In this document: in pieces, positions 1 through 8,134 of the stretch
Layout: the number at the start of each line of letters is the position of its first letter
How positions within the stretch are numbered: the stretch's first letter is position 1
Assembly: GCA_046328715.1 (NCBI GenBank)
Contig: JAXLWB010000047.1
Coordinates: 18,838 to 82,837 of the forward strand
Source: JAXLWB01 sp046328715
GTDB lineage: Bacteria; Chloroflexota; Anaerolineae; Caldilineales; Caldilineaceae
DNA length: 64,000 nucleotides
Direction: 5' to 3'
Program-made: the position numbers and the translations under genes
The notes under the pieces: model-generated
What the model was told of the DNA's origin: nothing
Databases searched by the model: none
Seen by the model: the letters and a program-made list of their open reading frames with translations, nothing else

Positions 1-119
1 GCCAGTGTGGCTGTGATGAGGGCGACCAAGAGCAGAAACAAGAGTGTGATTTTCCAGCGTGTTGAAAGCCGAGTGCGTCGTTGTTCTGGGTTCGATGACT
101 GCAACTGATTTGGGCTCAT
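1..119 (-). CDS. N-terminal fragment of a membrane-anchored protein (runs off the window)
   Basis: An ATG at 117-119 on the minus strand opens a reading frame that continues without a stop to the window edge, giving about 39 residues. The start is polar and basic (Met-Ser-Pro-Asn-Gln, then several Arg) and is followed by a strongly hydrophobic stretch of Leu, Ile, Val and Ala from about residue 24, typical of an uncleaved signal anchor or a first membrane helix. The family cannot be named from this fragment. It lies downstream of, and in the same direction as, the polysaccharide locus, so it may be its next gene, but the gap before it suggests its own promoter. Confidence 0.5.
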   Translation of the reverse strand, partial: MSPNQLQSSNPEQRRTRLSTRWKITLLFLLLVALITATL

Positions 120-445
120 AGTTAAACGATACCACCGCAATCTTACTTTTGGAATTCCTAGAACCATTTCTCATCCTCCGAGCCAACTTTTGCTTCATCA
201 TTTCGGGAAGACTGGCCTGACATCATAACATCCAGTAAATAGCGCTGTCTTCGTCTAGTTGTTGCAACTTATCTTGCCAGAATAAACGCTTGAACCATTC
301 GATTCTTGTTGGCTGGCTGACGAGTAAAATGCGCTCAGCCTACAGCATGGCTATGCCGTAAGATAGTTAATGAAGTGAAGGTTGTTGTGATGAATCTTAA
401 CGAGAGGGGAGAAAAAGCAAGACTATATCTGCAAAAGTAATGACT
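120..445. other. Gene-free stretch between the PIG-L gene and the left-edge gene
   Basis: No reading frame with plausible coding character is seen. The segment is downstream of the PIG-L deacetylase stop and upstream of the truncated left-edge gene, so it should contain the promoter of the latter. I could not identify a convincing -10/-35 pair or a strong terminator hairpin. Confidence 0.5.
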
Positions 446-1099
446 CTAGATTACAACTTTACGGCAATAGAACCCTTCGGCGTACCCTTCTACTGCGCGT
501 GATTCAATGCCTCGCAGACGTAGCAGGCTCAGAAAGGTTTCGCTGGTAAACCAATGTTTGTTGGCTTGGGTAGCAAAGTGGCGCATGAGGAGTTCGATCT
601 TACGCTCACGGGTGCGTTTGTCTAGATGGACATAGAGGTTGGGCGTTAATAGGTCGCCGTCATACTTGGGGATCTCGTATTCACAGATCAGATGATCGCG
701 AAAAGTGTTCCAGGTGAACTCGCAGAGGATGCGGTGATCCTGGTGCAAGTCATGGCGGCAGTGGGTAAAGATGAGGTCAGGGGTACATTCGGCTTTTAGT
801 GCTTCAAAACTCTCTTTGATCGCCAGCGCCTCATAGGGAAAGAAGGCATCACGAAAATGATGGACAATCACTTGCTGTTGTGCAACACCCTGAAGAAAAT
901 CGCCGGCACTGGCACGCGCTTCGGTTTCACGTTCTGGGGTAGAACTGAAGACCACCCAAGTCACCTGCACCTGGGGATGTTCGTCAATCAAGCGCAACAA
1001 AGTACCACCACAGCCGATTTCAATGTCGTCGCTGTGCGCACCGAGGCAGAGGATATGGCGAAGTGGACTGGACGGTCCATCAAGTTTGAGCTGGAACAT
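446..1099 (-). CDS. PIG-L (LmbE-like) family deacetylase
   Basis: Zinc-dependent de-N-acetylase family; known members remove N-acetyl groups from GlcNAc-containing sugar conjugates. Seen: the zinc motif GAHSDDIEIG near residues 19-28 and a second HDLHQDHR motif in the middle, with a hydrophobic beta strand before each. A longer frame starts upstream at 1165, but it would overlap rfbF; the ATG at 1099 sits 13 bp after the rfbF stop and gives a 217-residue protein of normal family length, so I chose it. It is the last gene of the CDP-sugar module. The substrate is not known; a sugar nucleotide or lipid-linked sugar carrying an N-acyl group is an inference from context. Confidence 0.85.
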   Translation of the reverse strand: MFQLKLDGPSSPLRHILCLGAHSDDIEIGCGGTLLRLIDEHPQVQVTWVVFSSTPERETEARASAGDFLQGVAQQQVIVHHFRDAFFPYEALAIKESFEALKAECTPDLIFTHCRHDLHQDHRILCEFTWNTFRDHLICEYEIPKYDGDLLTPNLYVHLDKRTRERKIELLMRHFATQANKHWFTSETFLSLLRLRGIESRAVEGYAEGFYCRKVVI

Positions 1100-1112
1100 A
1101 GAGGCTCGACGA

Positions 1113-1889
1113 TTATTTCTCCCAAACCGCCCAGGGCATGTTGCCCACAGCGTACATTTCATCAAACATGCGTTTCTCTTTAAAGGTGTCCATGCTGCCG
1201 AAGAAGCCAGTGTGCTTTTGGGTAATCAGTTGACCTTCTCGAATCAGCCGCTGAAATGGCTCAAGGACCAACTCTTCGCCTGGACTGATGTAGTCGAAGA
1301 CCGCCTGGCGCAAGATGAAAAAGCCACCGTTGATCTGTAGATCGGTATTGCGTACATCGTCGATATGGGTTACTACGCCATGCTCGTTCGAGGCGACGGT
1401 GTGAAAGGTGGCAGAAGGTTTTACACTCAAAAAGCAGGCAATCTTGTTTTGCGCCTCGAAGTTGCGAATGTATTGTGGCAGATCCAGATCGCACAGGCCA
1501 TCTGTGTAGTTGGCCATAAAGATGGGATCGTTTGCTAGGTACTTACGGATAGCCACTAAACGCTGCCCGATATTCAGGTTCAATCCGGTATCCACAAAGG
1601 TGATCTTCCAGTCGGAAATGTCCCGATTATAGAGATGAATCTGTCGTCCGCCATCGGAAAGGGTGAAATCGTTGGACAGACATTCATTGTACTTGAGGAA
1701 GTAATCGCGAATGTAATCGCCCCGATAGCCCAGACAGAGAATAAACTCATTGTGGCCAAAATGGGCGTAATATTTCATCAGATGCCACATGATCGGGCGC
1801 GGGCCGATCTCGACCATCGGCTTGGGAATGGTCTCTGAATATTCTTTGAGTCGGGTACCCAAACCACCGCAGAAGAGAACAACTTTCAT
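1113..1889 (-). CDS. rfbF: Glucose-1-phosphate cytidylyltransferase
   Basis: Makes CDP-glucose from CTP and glucose-1-phosphate, the entry step of CDP-6-deoxyhexose synthesis. Seen: N-terminal nucleotide-binding signature FCGGLGTRLKEYSETIPKPM, the metal and product region NYTDGLCDLDL, and the late motif TGFFGSMDTFKEK, all characteristic of RfbF rather than RmlA. I start at the ATG at 1889 (Met-Lys-Val-Val), which drops a 15-residue extension encoded in the intergenic hairpin. The 258-residue length matches the family. The partner RfbG is encoded at 5595-6701, separated from it by three genes of the same module. Confidence 0.95.
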   Translation of the reverse strand: MKVVLFCGGLGTRLKEYSETIPKPMVEIGPRPIMWHLMKYYAHFGHNEFILCLGYRGDYIRDYFLKYNECLSNDFTLSDGGRQIHLYNRDISDWKITFVDTGLNLNIGQRLVAIRKYLANDPIFMANYTDGLCDLDLPQYIRNFEAQNKIACFLSVKPSATFHTVASNEHGVVTHIDDVRNTDLQINGGFFILRQAVFDYISPGEELVLEPFQRLIREGQLITQKHTGFFGSMDTFKEKRMFDEMYAVGNMPWAVWEK

Positions 1890-1914
1890 CAGAAAATCTT
1901 TCTTTCGAGGGAGA

Positions 1915-1949
1915 GGGAGAGGAGTGAGGTCCATGCCTCACCCTCTCCC
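1915..1949 (-). terminator. Hairpin directly after the aminotransferase stop
   Basis: Bases 1915-1929 and 1936-1949 form a 14-bp GC-rich stem with one bulged A (1923) and a 6-base loop. The right arm abuts the stop codon of the upstream aminotransferase gene (TAG at 1950-1952). There is no clear U-run, so attenuation or transcript-end protection is as likely as full termination before rfbF. Confidence 0.5.
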
Positions 1950-3260
1950 CTACCAATTATATGTACGCATCACCGGCTTCACAGAAGGCCCCTGCAAATA
2001 GTTTTCAACCCCTTCATCCAATGCCTTGCGATAGACGTTTAGTGCCTCGCTAACTGCCTCAACAGTTGCATCAATATCGGCGTCGCTGTGCGAGTAGGAG
2101 ACCACAAACGATGGTGCCAGGATGCCACGCTTCACGATTTCCTGCATAAAGAGCGTGCGGAACGGTTGTGAGCGTTGTTTCTGCTGATCTTTGGTGACAA
2201 AGATCAAGTTGCAAGAGCGGCCTGCCAACGCAAAGTGCTCTTCCATGTGATGAGCCGCAATCGCCTGATTGACTCCAGCTCGCAGCCGATCGCCTGCCGC
2301 ATAGAGATGCTCGATCACATCCTCGTTTTCGTAGACCTGGATCGTGGCCAGAGCCGCGGCCAGCCCATGCGTTTCGGCTCCATAGGTGGTGGAAAGCAGA
2401 AAGACGCGTTCCTTATCGTGGTCAAGCCCACCTAGGCGCAGGATGTCACGTTTGCCAACTAGGGCAGCAACCGAAAAGCCATTGGCCATCGCCTTGCCAA
2501 AGGTAGACAAATCTGGATCAAGCTGATGCACCGCCTGTGCCCCTTGTAAATGCCAACGAAACCCTGTGATGATCTCATCCATGACAAAGAGTGCACCCTC
2601 TTTGCGACAAAGCGCCTGCACCTTATGCAGAAAATCATCCTGCGGTGGCTCGCTGGTCTCCGCTTCCAGAAAGACAGCCGCAATTTGACTTGGGTATTGA
2701 TCGAAAAGCCCCTGGAGTGAAGCCAGATCATTATAGCGGAACTTTACCGTCATCTGCCGCACAACGGGCGGAATCCCAGCAGCCATCGCCGTGCTGCCAA
2801 TAAACCAATCATCAACCGAGAAGAAAGGATGATCGGCGCAGATCGCAACCATCTGGCGACCAGTGTAGGCGCGAGCCAGCTTTAAGGCTGCCGTTGTTAC
2901 ATCCGAACCGTTTTTAGCAAACTTGACCATCTCACCTGATGGAATGAGCGAAAGCATCTTCTCGGCAAGCTCCAATTCCAGCGGATGGGGTCGCACAAAG
3001 TTGATGCCCTGCTGCATCGCACGGTAGGCTGCCTCGACGACTGGCGCAAAGCCATGGCCCAAAGTCACTGCCCGTAAACCCATCCCATACTCGATGAACT
3101 GGTTGTTGTCGACATCCCAAACATGGCAGCCCGCACCTCGTGCGATGAATCCTGGCGCATTGGCCGGGTACTGATCATCTCCCTTGGCATAGGTGTGTGC
3201 GCCCCCTGGAATCAGTCGATGACTTTTTTGCTGCAACTCTTTTGAGCGATCTAGTTTCAT
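1950..3260 (-). CDS. Glutamate-1-semialdehyde aminomutase-like class III aminotransferase
   Basis: PLP-dependent fold-type I enzyme. Seen: the GSA-aminomutase-style opening (LIPGGAHTYAKGDDQYP), the PLP phosphate region KNGSDVTTAA, the Asp motif FVMDEIITGFRW and the Schiff-base Lys in STFGKAMANGF. The class III fold and the polysaccharide neighbours argue for a sugar- or C3-unit aminotransferase or aminomutase rather than haem synthesis. Start chosen at ATG 3260, which overlaps the previous stop by 4 bp (ATGA); an earlier in-frame ATG at 3278 would overlap by 22 bp. The substrate is unknown; a keto group on a CDP-sugar is an inference. No haem genes are nearby. Confidence 0.85.
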   Translation of the reverse strand: MKLDRSKELQQKSHRLIPGGAHTYAKGDDQYPANAPGFIARGAGCHVWDVDNNQFIEYGMGLRAVTLGHGFAPVVEAAYRAMQQGINFVRPHPLELELAEKMLSLIPSGEMVKFAKNGSDVTTAALKLARAYTGRQMVAICADHPFFSVDDWFIGSTAMAAGIPPVVRQMTVKFRYNDLASLQGLFDQYPSQIAAVFLEAETSEPPQDDFLHKVQALCRKEGALFVMDEIITGFRWHLQGAQAVHQLDPDLSTFGKAMANGFSVAALVGKRDILRLGGLDHDKERVFLLSTTYGAETHGLAAALATIQVYENEDVIEHLYAAGDRLRAGVNQAIAAHHMEEHFALAGRSCNLIFVTKDQQKQRSQPFRTLFMQEIVKRGILAPSFVVSYSHSDADIDATVEAVSEALNVYRKALDEGVENYLQGPSVKPVMRTYNW

Positions 3261-4168
3261 GCGTTGCGTCTTGTCCATTTGGCTCTAAACGACTCAATCT
3301 CTGCCGGAGTGTAAAAATGGCGCGTGACCTTCGCCTCATACATACGGTCAAGATAACTTTGAGGAAGTGTGGCCGCCTGCACAAAATGCTGATAGGTGGG
3401 ATAGTAAGCTTTGTCGCGGGCGTCATTGGCGGTAACCAATGATACCTCTTCCAGGCCGAGGAAGCGTTGAAATGCCTCTTGATAGCAATGCTGCAAACTT
3501 TCCAGTCGTATTAATAGTACATCCGCCTTGGCAGATTCTAAGATATCATATCCCTGAGCGTGGCGAAACGGCTGTGCAAAGACATCGATGTCGAGCGTCG
3601 TTTTCATCTCCTCATCAAACCAACGCAAAGGCACATCATGGTTGTCATAGCGTTCAACAAAGACGTTGGTCAATTCAGTCAGTGATAACTCCCCTTGGGC
3701 AAGACGTTCATAAAAGCGGGGAATGCGGTACTCAATCGACTCAAAGAAGCCAGAGACATTACGCGCAACTGGTTCACGCATGAGCGTAATGACTTTCCAT
3801 TTTCTACCACTTTTCAGATGCGCTAGCTCACCTTGCAGATAGTAACTGGTAAAGAGATGTACGGTGTTCGGCCAACCCGAAGGCCGCAACCAACCATGAT
3901 CCGGTCCACTGGAAGTGGAGCCGAAATAGAAGCGCTCATCAGCTTCCAGGCTGGCTTGGGTTAGCGAATGGATCTGAAAGACAGGCACGTTCAGTGGCAG
4001 CCCTTCCAGGGTGGCGGCAATCGTGGAAGAACCAACCTTACCCATCTGATAGACCAGCAGGGGTATTTTACCACGGTTGCGTAATTTATAGGCAGTCGAG
4101 TAGAAGAGGCGAGTGAGAAGATAGTTCTTGGGTAAGAGGAAGTTGGCAGCCGCTGATTTGATACTCAT
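3257..4168 (-). CDS. Sulfotransferase-like protein of polysaccharide loci
   Basis: Seen: an N-terminal strand-loop LLVYQMGKVGSSTIAATLE around residues 37-55, resembling the PAPS 5'-phosphosulfate loop, and a later VITLMREPVARNVSGFF, matching the 3'-phosphate-binding 'REP' block of sulfotransferases. The total length of 303 residues fits the P-loop sulfotransferase superfamily (putative capsular polysaccharide synthesis, NKWYS type). The likely role is transfer of sulfate or a similar group to a sugar of the exported glycan, but sulfate transfer is unproven. It overlaps the following aminotransferase gene by 4 bp and follows the DUF4910 gene by 3 bp, so the three should be co-translated. Confidence 0.7.
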   Translation of the reverse strand: MSIKSAAANFLLPKNYLLTRLFYSTAYKLRNRGKIPLLVYQMGKVGSSTIAATLEGLPLNVPVFQIHSLTQASLEADERFYFGSTSSGPDHGWLRPSGWPNTVHLFTSYYLQGELAHLKSGRKWKVITLMREPVARNVSGFFESIEYRIPRFYERLAQGELSLTELTNVFVERYDNHDVPLRWFDEEMKTTLDIDVFAQPFRHAQGYDILESAKADVLLIRLESLQHCYQEAFQRFLGLEEVSLVTANDARDKAYYPTYQHFVQAATLPQSYLDRMYEAKVTRHFYTPAEIESFRAKWTRRNA

Positions 4169-4171
4169 TTT

Positions 4172-5581
4172 TTACACGATCTGTTTCAATAGTTGATGTT
4201 CGACCAAAGTCTGGGCAATGCTATGCAGCAACGTTAGGTCAAAGCTGGATAGTTGCGCGATCTCACCCAGTGTATGTTCACCATCGGAGTAATTCAAAAG
4301 CCAGAGCATAGCCAATTCACTGCGCTTCTGATCTTTGTGCCCGCCAAAGGCCCTGAACAAACCACGGCGACCGAGCTGTGGTTCGCACTTAGGATGGATG
4401 TTGAGATAACAAAACTCACTGAGATCGAGTTCGCTTTCTGAACGATTGGTTGTGTCAAAACCACGGCGACTCAACTGCGAACTAAGCCGGCTGCGTTCTT
4501 CCAGCGACTGAAAAACCGCCAGGTAGGTTTCATAGGAATGGGCCAAAAATTGCGGTTTCACAAAGTCGAGATTATCAGCCGAGGTGTGGTACTGAGCAAA
4601 TCGCCCATGCGGCGTGCGGGTGAGGCTGCCGACGGGCATGTTGAAACCTGGTGAACAGTACTGCCGTTCGTCGTAGCCATAGGGTGAGAAATCATGCACC
4701 TCGAAGCGTTCGCCCGATTGTGCTAATACTTGCTGCACCACCTGGTCGATCTCGGCATCGCCGCGGCGACTTTTCTTATAGTGCATGTGTCCACCGTCGC
4801 CTACGCATGCCACCACCAGGCCATGTTTGATGCGATTCACAAACTTTTCGTTCTGTGCCAGCCAGGTGATCGACCCAATCGTGCCAGGGATGAAGAGAAA
4901 GCGGTAAGAGTAGCGGCGCGTCTGCTTCATCATGTGCCGCGCCAGAAAGGTTGCCAACACCACTCCCGACAGATTGTCATTACAAAGTGACGGATGACAG
5001 ACATGGCAGGAGATCAGGATCTCGTCTTCAATTTCGCCCTGCAGATAACTTTCGCCGTAGCTGAGTGAGCCAGGTTGCAATGTAGTGTCGATACAAACTT
5101 CGTAATGTCCATCTGGCAACGCGTCGAACTGTTGTTGGCTCAGGCAAAAGCCCCAGTTCTCTTGATAATAAGAGGTGCGATAGGGAATGACATTAGGTTG
5201 GGAGGACAGCGTGTGTAAATGTGGGCGCAATTCGCTGAGTGAAAGTGTACGATGAATGGCGGTGCTGTAGTTGAGCAAGTGCAGATTGGAACGTTGAAAG
5301 TCGATAACTTTCTCGCCAGCCCCATTCTTGACCCAGGCGTCAGTGACGTTCCATTCGTTGGGCACCGTCCAATCGAAGACCTGGGTTCCGCTGGGCACTT
5401 CACGAATGACCATCGGAATCAGCTTCTGGATACGGTGCAGCGTCTGCCGCACGCCGTCGCCTGTGATGCTGCGACAGATAGGATACAACTCCGCCATCAG
5501 TGAATACATCTCGCGTCCGGTTTGCGTATACACATTAGACAGCGCTTGTTTCGCCATAGAAGAGATTTGTTTAGTACGCAT
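4172..5581 (-). CDS. DUF4910/DUF2172 aminopeptidase-like protein with C-terminal winged helix
   Basis: M28-like zinc peptidase fold often found in O-antigen and capsule clusters. Seen: the metal-site motif SCHVCHPSLCNDNLSG (His and Asp ligands), then GDGGHMHY, an acidic YDERQYC segment and a final YHTSADN His motif; before these, the conserved Y-P-I-C-R-S-I-T-G-D start. Residues from about 390 to 469 form a helical tail with TLGEIAQLSSF, like the winged-helix domain of this family. The active-site residues look intact. Context (RfbG 14 bp upstream, PIG-L, GSA-aminotransferase) suggests hydrolysis of an amide on a sugar rather than general peptide degradation; that is inference. Confidence 0.85.
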   Translation of the reverse strand: MRTKQISSMAKQALSNVYTQTGREMYSLMAELYPICRSITGDGVRQTLHRIQKLIPMVIREVPSGTQVFDWTVPNEWNVTDAWVKNGAGEKVIDFQRSNLHLLNYSTAIHRTLSLSELRPHLHTLSSQPNVIPYRTSYYQENWGFCLSQQQFDALPDGHYEVCIDTTLQPGSLSYGESYLQGEIEDEILISCHVCHPSLCNDNLSGVVLATFLARHMMKQTRRYSYRFLFIPGTIGSITWLAQNEKFVNRIKHGLVVACVGDGGHMHYKKSRRGDAEIDQVVQQVLAQSGERFEVHDFSPYGYDERQYCSPGFNMPVGSLTRTPHGRFAQYHTSADNLDFVKPQFLAHSYETYLAVFQSLEERSRLSSQLSRRGFDTTNRSESELDLSEFCYLNIHPKCEPQLGRRGLFRAFGGHKDQKRSELAMLWLLNYSDGEHTLGEIAQLSSFDLTLLHSIAQTLVEHQLLKQIV

Positions 5582-5594
5582 CCTCAGATGCGCT

Positions 5595-6701
5595 TTAAGT
5601 TGCCCAGGGAATTGCCTTTGCTTGGGCGGCTTGACGATGCGAGTGGATCAACACCTGATTGAGCTCGACCATCGATCCGGCATGTAGCGTTTGATCCATT
5701 GCTGCCCAGGCCTTATACCAGCGGGTGAGATCCTGGATGGTATTGTCGATGGTGTAGGTTGGTTGCCACCCCAGCCGTTGCTGCGCTTTGCTCCAATCCA
5801 GCGATTGTTTTTCAAACGGCTCGCTGCGCGGCGAAGTCGAGCGCCATTCACAGCCTGTACCCCACAACGCGCAGATTTTCGACGCAATCACGCCATTTTC
5901 AATGCCATAGCGCTCAAACGGTCCAAAGTTAAACGCCTCCCCATTGACCGTCGGATCGTCCAAATGACTCATTAATGCCATATAACCGGTCAAAATGTCC
6001 AGCCCGTAAGTATATGGGCGAGTAAAAGAGGGGGTGAAGAGTTCGGGTGGCTGGCCGGACGCCAATGCTTCATAACAATCGACATGGAGATGACCGGCAC
6101 CTTGTGTGCGTCTGCTCGAATAGAGGTCGCCTCCCAATAGCACATTCCCCGCACGTCCGACGCCGATCCGCTTGCCGTTGTAACGCAGATAGTTGATGTA
6201 GTAATCGTGGATGATCTGCTCGGCGCAGGCTTTCGAGATTGGGTAGGGGTCCGAGGCAAAGAGTGAATCCGACTCGTGCCAGACTTCACCACCTTTCGGT
6301 TTGTAGACCTTGTCAGTCGTCACAAACACTGCGTATTTGACACCCTGTGCCAGCCGAATTGCTTCGAGCAGGGTGGCAACACCGAGGGTGTTGCTGCGGT
6401 AGGTTTCCAGGGGATTTCGCCGTGCCTCGCCTACTAAGGTAACCGCAGCCAGATGAAAGATGCCATCCACCCCATCGACCAATCGCCGCATCAAGCCGAG
6501 ATCGTTGATATCGCCCTGAACGAACTGAATTCGCTGATGAAGGTCCGAAGCGACAAAGTTGGAATCAGGCTCGGGCTGGCGCAGATCGACCCCGATCACG
6601 GCGCTACCCGCTTCGAGCAACTCCAAGGCCAGCCATGTCCCCTTGACGCCAGCTACGCCTGTGACCAGAATGCGTTTGTCTTTGAAAAAGTGGTCGAACA
6701 T
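5595..6701 (-). CDS. rfbG: CDP-glucose 4,6-dehydratase
   Basis: Extended short-chain dehydrogenase that makes CDP-4-keto-6-deoxy-glucose. Seen: the variant NAD loop VTGVAGVKGTWLALEL at residues 13-28 (the GVKG form is typical of RfbG), FVTTDKVYKPK with the catalytic Thr, and the YPISK catalytic Tyr-Lys pair. A conserved GRAGNVLLGGDLY region follows. The 368-residue length fits. Together with RfbF it defines a CDP-sugar pathway; the classical next enzyme RfbH (3-dehydrase) is not found in the window, so the product probably keeps its 3-oxygen or is C-methylated. Confidence 0.95.
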   Translation of the reverse strand: MFDHFFKDKRILVTGVAGVKGTWLALELLEAGSAVIGVDLRQPEPDSNFVASDLHQRIQFVQGDINDLGLMRRLVDGVDGIFHLAAVTLVGEARRNPLETYRSNTLGVATLLEAIRLAQGVKYAVFVTTDKVYKPKGGEVWHESDSLFASDPYPISKACAEQIIHDYYINYLRYNGKRIGVGRAGNVLLGGDLYSSRRTQGAGHLHVDCYEALASGQPPELFTPSFTRPYTYGLDILTGYMALMSHLDDPTVNGEAFNFGPFERYGIENGVIASKICALWGTGCEWRSTSPRSEPFEKQSLDWSKAQQRLGWQPTYTIDNTIQDLTRWYKAWAAMDQTLHAGSMVELNQVLIHSHRQAAQAKAIPWAT

Positions 6702-6733
6702 AAAACGTTAGACTAACCTCACCCTCCTGCCTC

Positions 6734-7966
6734 CTACCGCATAAACTCACCTAACAAATGTCCAAACTGCTCGTCCATGGCCTGTTGATAGCGTCCAACT
6801 TTTGCCGCCAAATGCTGTTCAATCTGCATGCGCTGCTCTGCTAATTCTTTGAAAAGAGGTTTGAGTTGCTCAACCGAAAAGTCATCAATCCAAACGCAAA
6901 ACTTTCCTTGGTCAAACTCCTTCATCAGCGAATCATCTTTATCGTGGTAGGAGATGCAGAGGGTCGGCTTGCACATATATAGGCCAAACAAGATGTTATG
7001 GAAACGAGTGGCTACGACAATGTCGCTCTGTGCAAGCTGCGTCAGTAGTTGATTGACTGAATAAATCGGCTCCTCGAACAGTTGATCGTCTGCGACCTGC
7101 ACTCCCTGTTGCGCCAACAACGCACGTACATCAGCAATCGAGCGGCGATCCGCCCACACATCCCCAGTAATAAAGCGCACTGCGTAACCTTCGTGTAGCA
7201 GCCATGTGGTGAATTCGGTCAATCGCGCAATATAGCTGTCGTAGATTGACTGATCTTGTTTAGGCCAACCACGAGGATCACACCAGGCCATTGGGTTGAT
7301 GGCAACGGTTGTACGCTGTGTGGGTCGCTCTGCGATATCGGTGAATTCGTGTAAATCCAGGCTCCATGCCAGATCGGGATAGATGGGATCGGGCCGGTCA
7401 AAGCCGACGCTGGCTATGTAGCGACGAGAATTTTCATCGCGGTAGGAGCGAAACGAGGCCATCCCCAACGCTCGGTTGATAAATTTCCGGCCTAACGGAG
7501 TGTCAATCGGCCCGGCACCCATACTGGCAAACTTCAATTGCACGCCGCGCAGACGTGCGACCGTCGCCCACTTGAGCAGATTATACGGCTGGCGAAAGGC
7601 ACCGCCATCGTAATCATCCAACTGGCCACCGCCAGAGACAATCAAGAGATCGAAGCCGGCCATGCGTCGCCATGCCTGAACCCATAGCCAGATCTCCATC
7701 GGAATACGAACGATGGCTTTTTGAACCGCATGGGCCAAGCGATTGGTTTGAAAGAGCCAAGGTCGCCCAGGTAGGCGGCTAATCGGGTAGGCGGGAATTC
7801 CAAAGCGCTCTGTCGCATCCTCTGGGTTAGGGCAAATGCCGATGATTTCGACATCGGGGATGCAGCGACGGATGTTGGCGATCATGGCGTGCTGATTGGC
7901 TGCATCACCCAAACTGCCCCAACCGTATAGCCCCCAAAGTCCAATGCGAACGGGTCGTTGCTTCAT
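6734..7966 (-). CDS. Polysaccharide pyruvyl transferase family protein
   Basis: Family members (CsaB, WcaK, EpsO types) add ketal-pyruvate to sugars of wall polymers and exopolysaccharides. Seen: N-terminal GLWGLYGWGSLGDAANQHAM (two-domain GT-B-like start), LLIVSGGGQLDD, SMGAGPIDTPLG, and a C-terminal SDIVVATRFHNILFG block carrying the conserved R-x-H. The protein of 410 residues has the expected length. It follows a GT2 gene after a 168-bp gap holding a long hairpin, so it may be transcribed separately. The acceptor sugar cannot be inferred. Confidence 0.85.
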   Translation of the reverse strand: MKQRPVRIGLWGLYGWGSLGDAANQHAMIANIRRCIPDVEIIGICPNPEDATERFGIPAYPISRLPGRPWLFQTNRLAHAVQKAIVRIPMEIWLWVQAWRRMAGFDLLIVSGGGQLDDYDGGAFRQPYNLLKWATVARLRGVQLKFASMGAGPIDTPLGRKFINRALGMASFRSYRDENSRRYIASVGFDRPDPIYPDLAWSLDLHEFTDIAERPTQRTTVAINPMAWCDPRGWPKQDQSIYDSYIARLTEFTTWLLHEGYAVRFITGDVWADRRSIADVRALLAQQGVQVADDQLFEEPIYSVNQLLTQLAQSDIVVATRFHNILFGLYMCKPTLCISYHDKDDSLMKEFDQGKFCVWIDDFSVEQLKPLFKELAEQRMQIEQHLAAKVGRYQQAMDEQFGHLLGEFMR

Positions 7967-8056
7967 TGTCCTACCACACTCTATTCTTACAGTCGTGATT
8001 TCTAGAATATAACATAACTATCCTGAATTTCTTTACATTTCACTGTCAGCGGAATG

Positions 8057-8118
8057 ATTCGGAGCCGTTAGCGTAAGCGCACGGCGTTGCCCGTGCGCTT
8101 ACGCTAACGGCTCTGAAT
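8057..8118. repeat. Long perfect hairpin, dispersed GAGCCGTT repeat, copy 1
   Basis: Bases 8057-8084 pair with 8091-8118: 28 bp with one G-T wobble (8061/8114) and a 6-base loop; the inner 23 bp are perfect. It lies between two minus-strand genes. A decayed copy with the same GAGCCGTT ends is at 49950-50003, which indicates a dispersed palindromic element rather than only a local terminator. Confidence 0.75.
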
Positions 8119-8134
8119 AAATGCCGACCACAAA

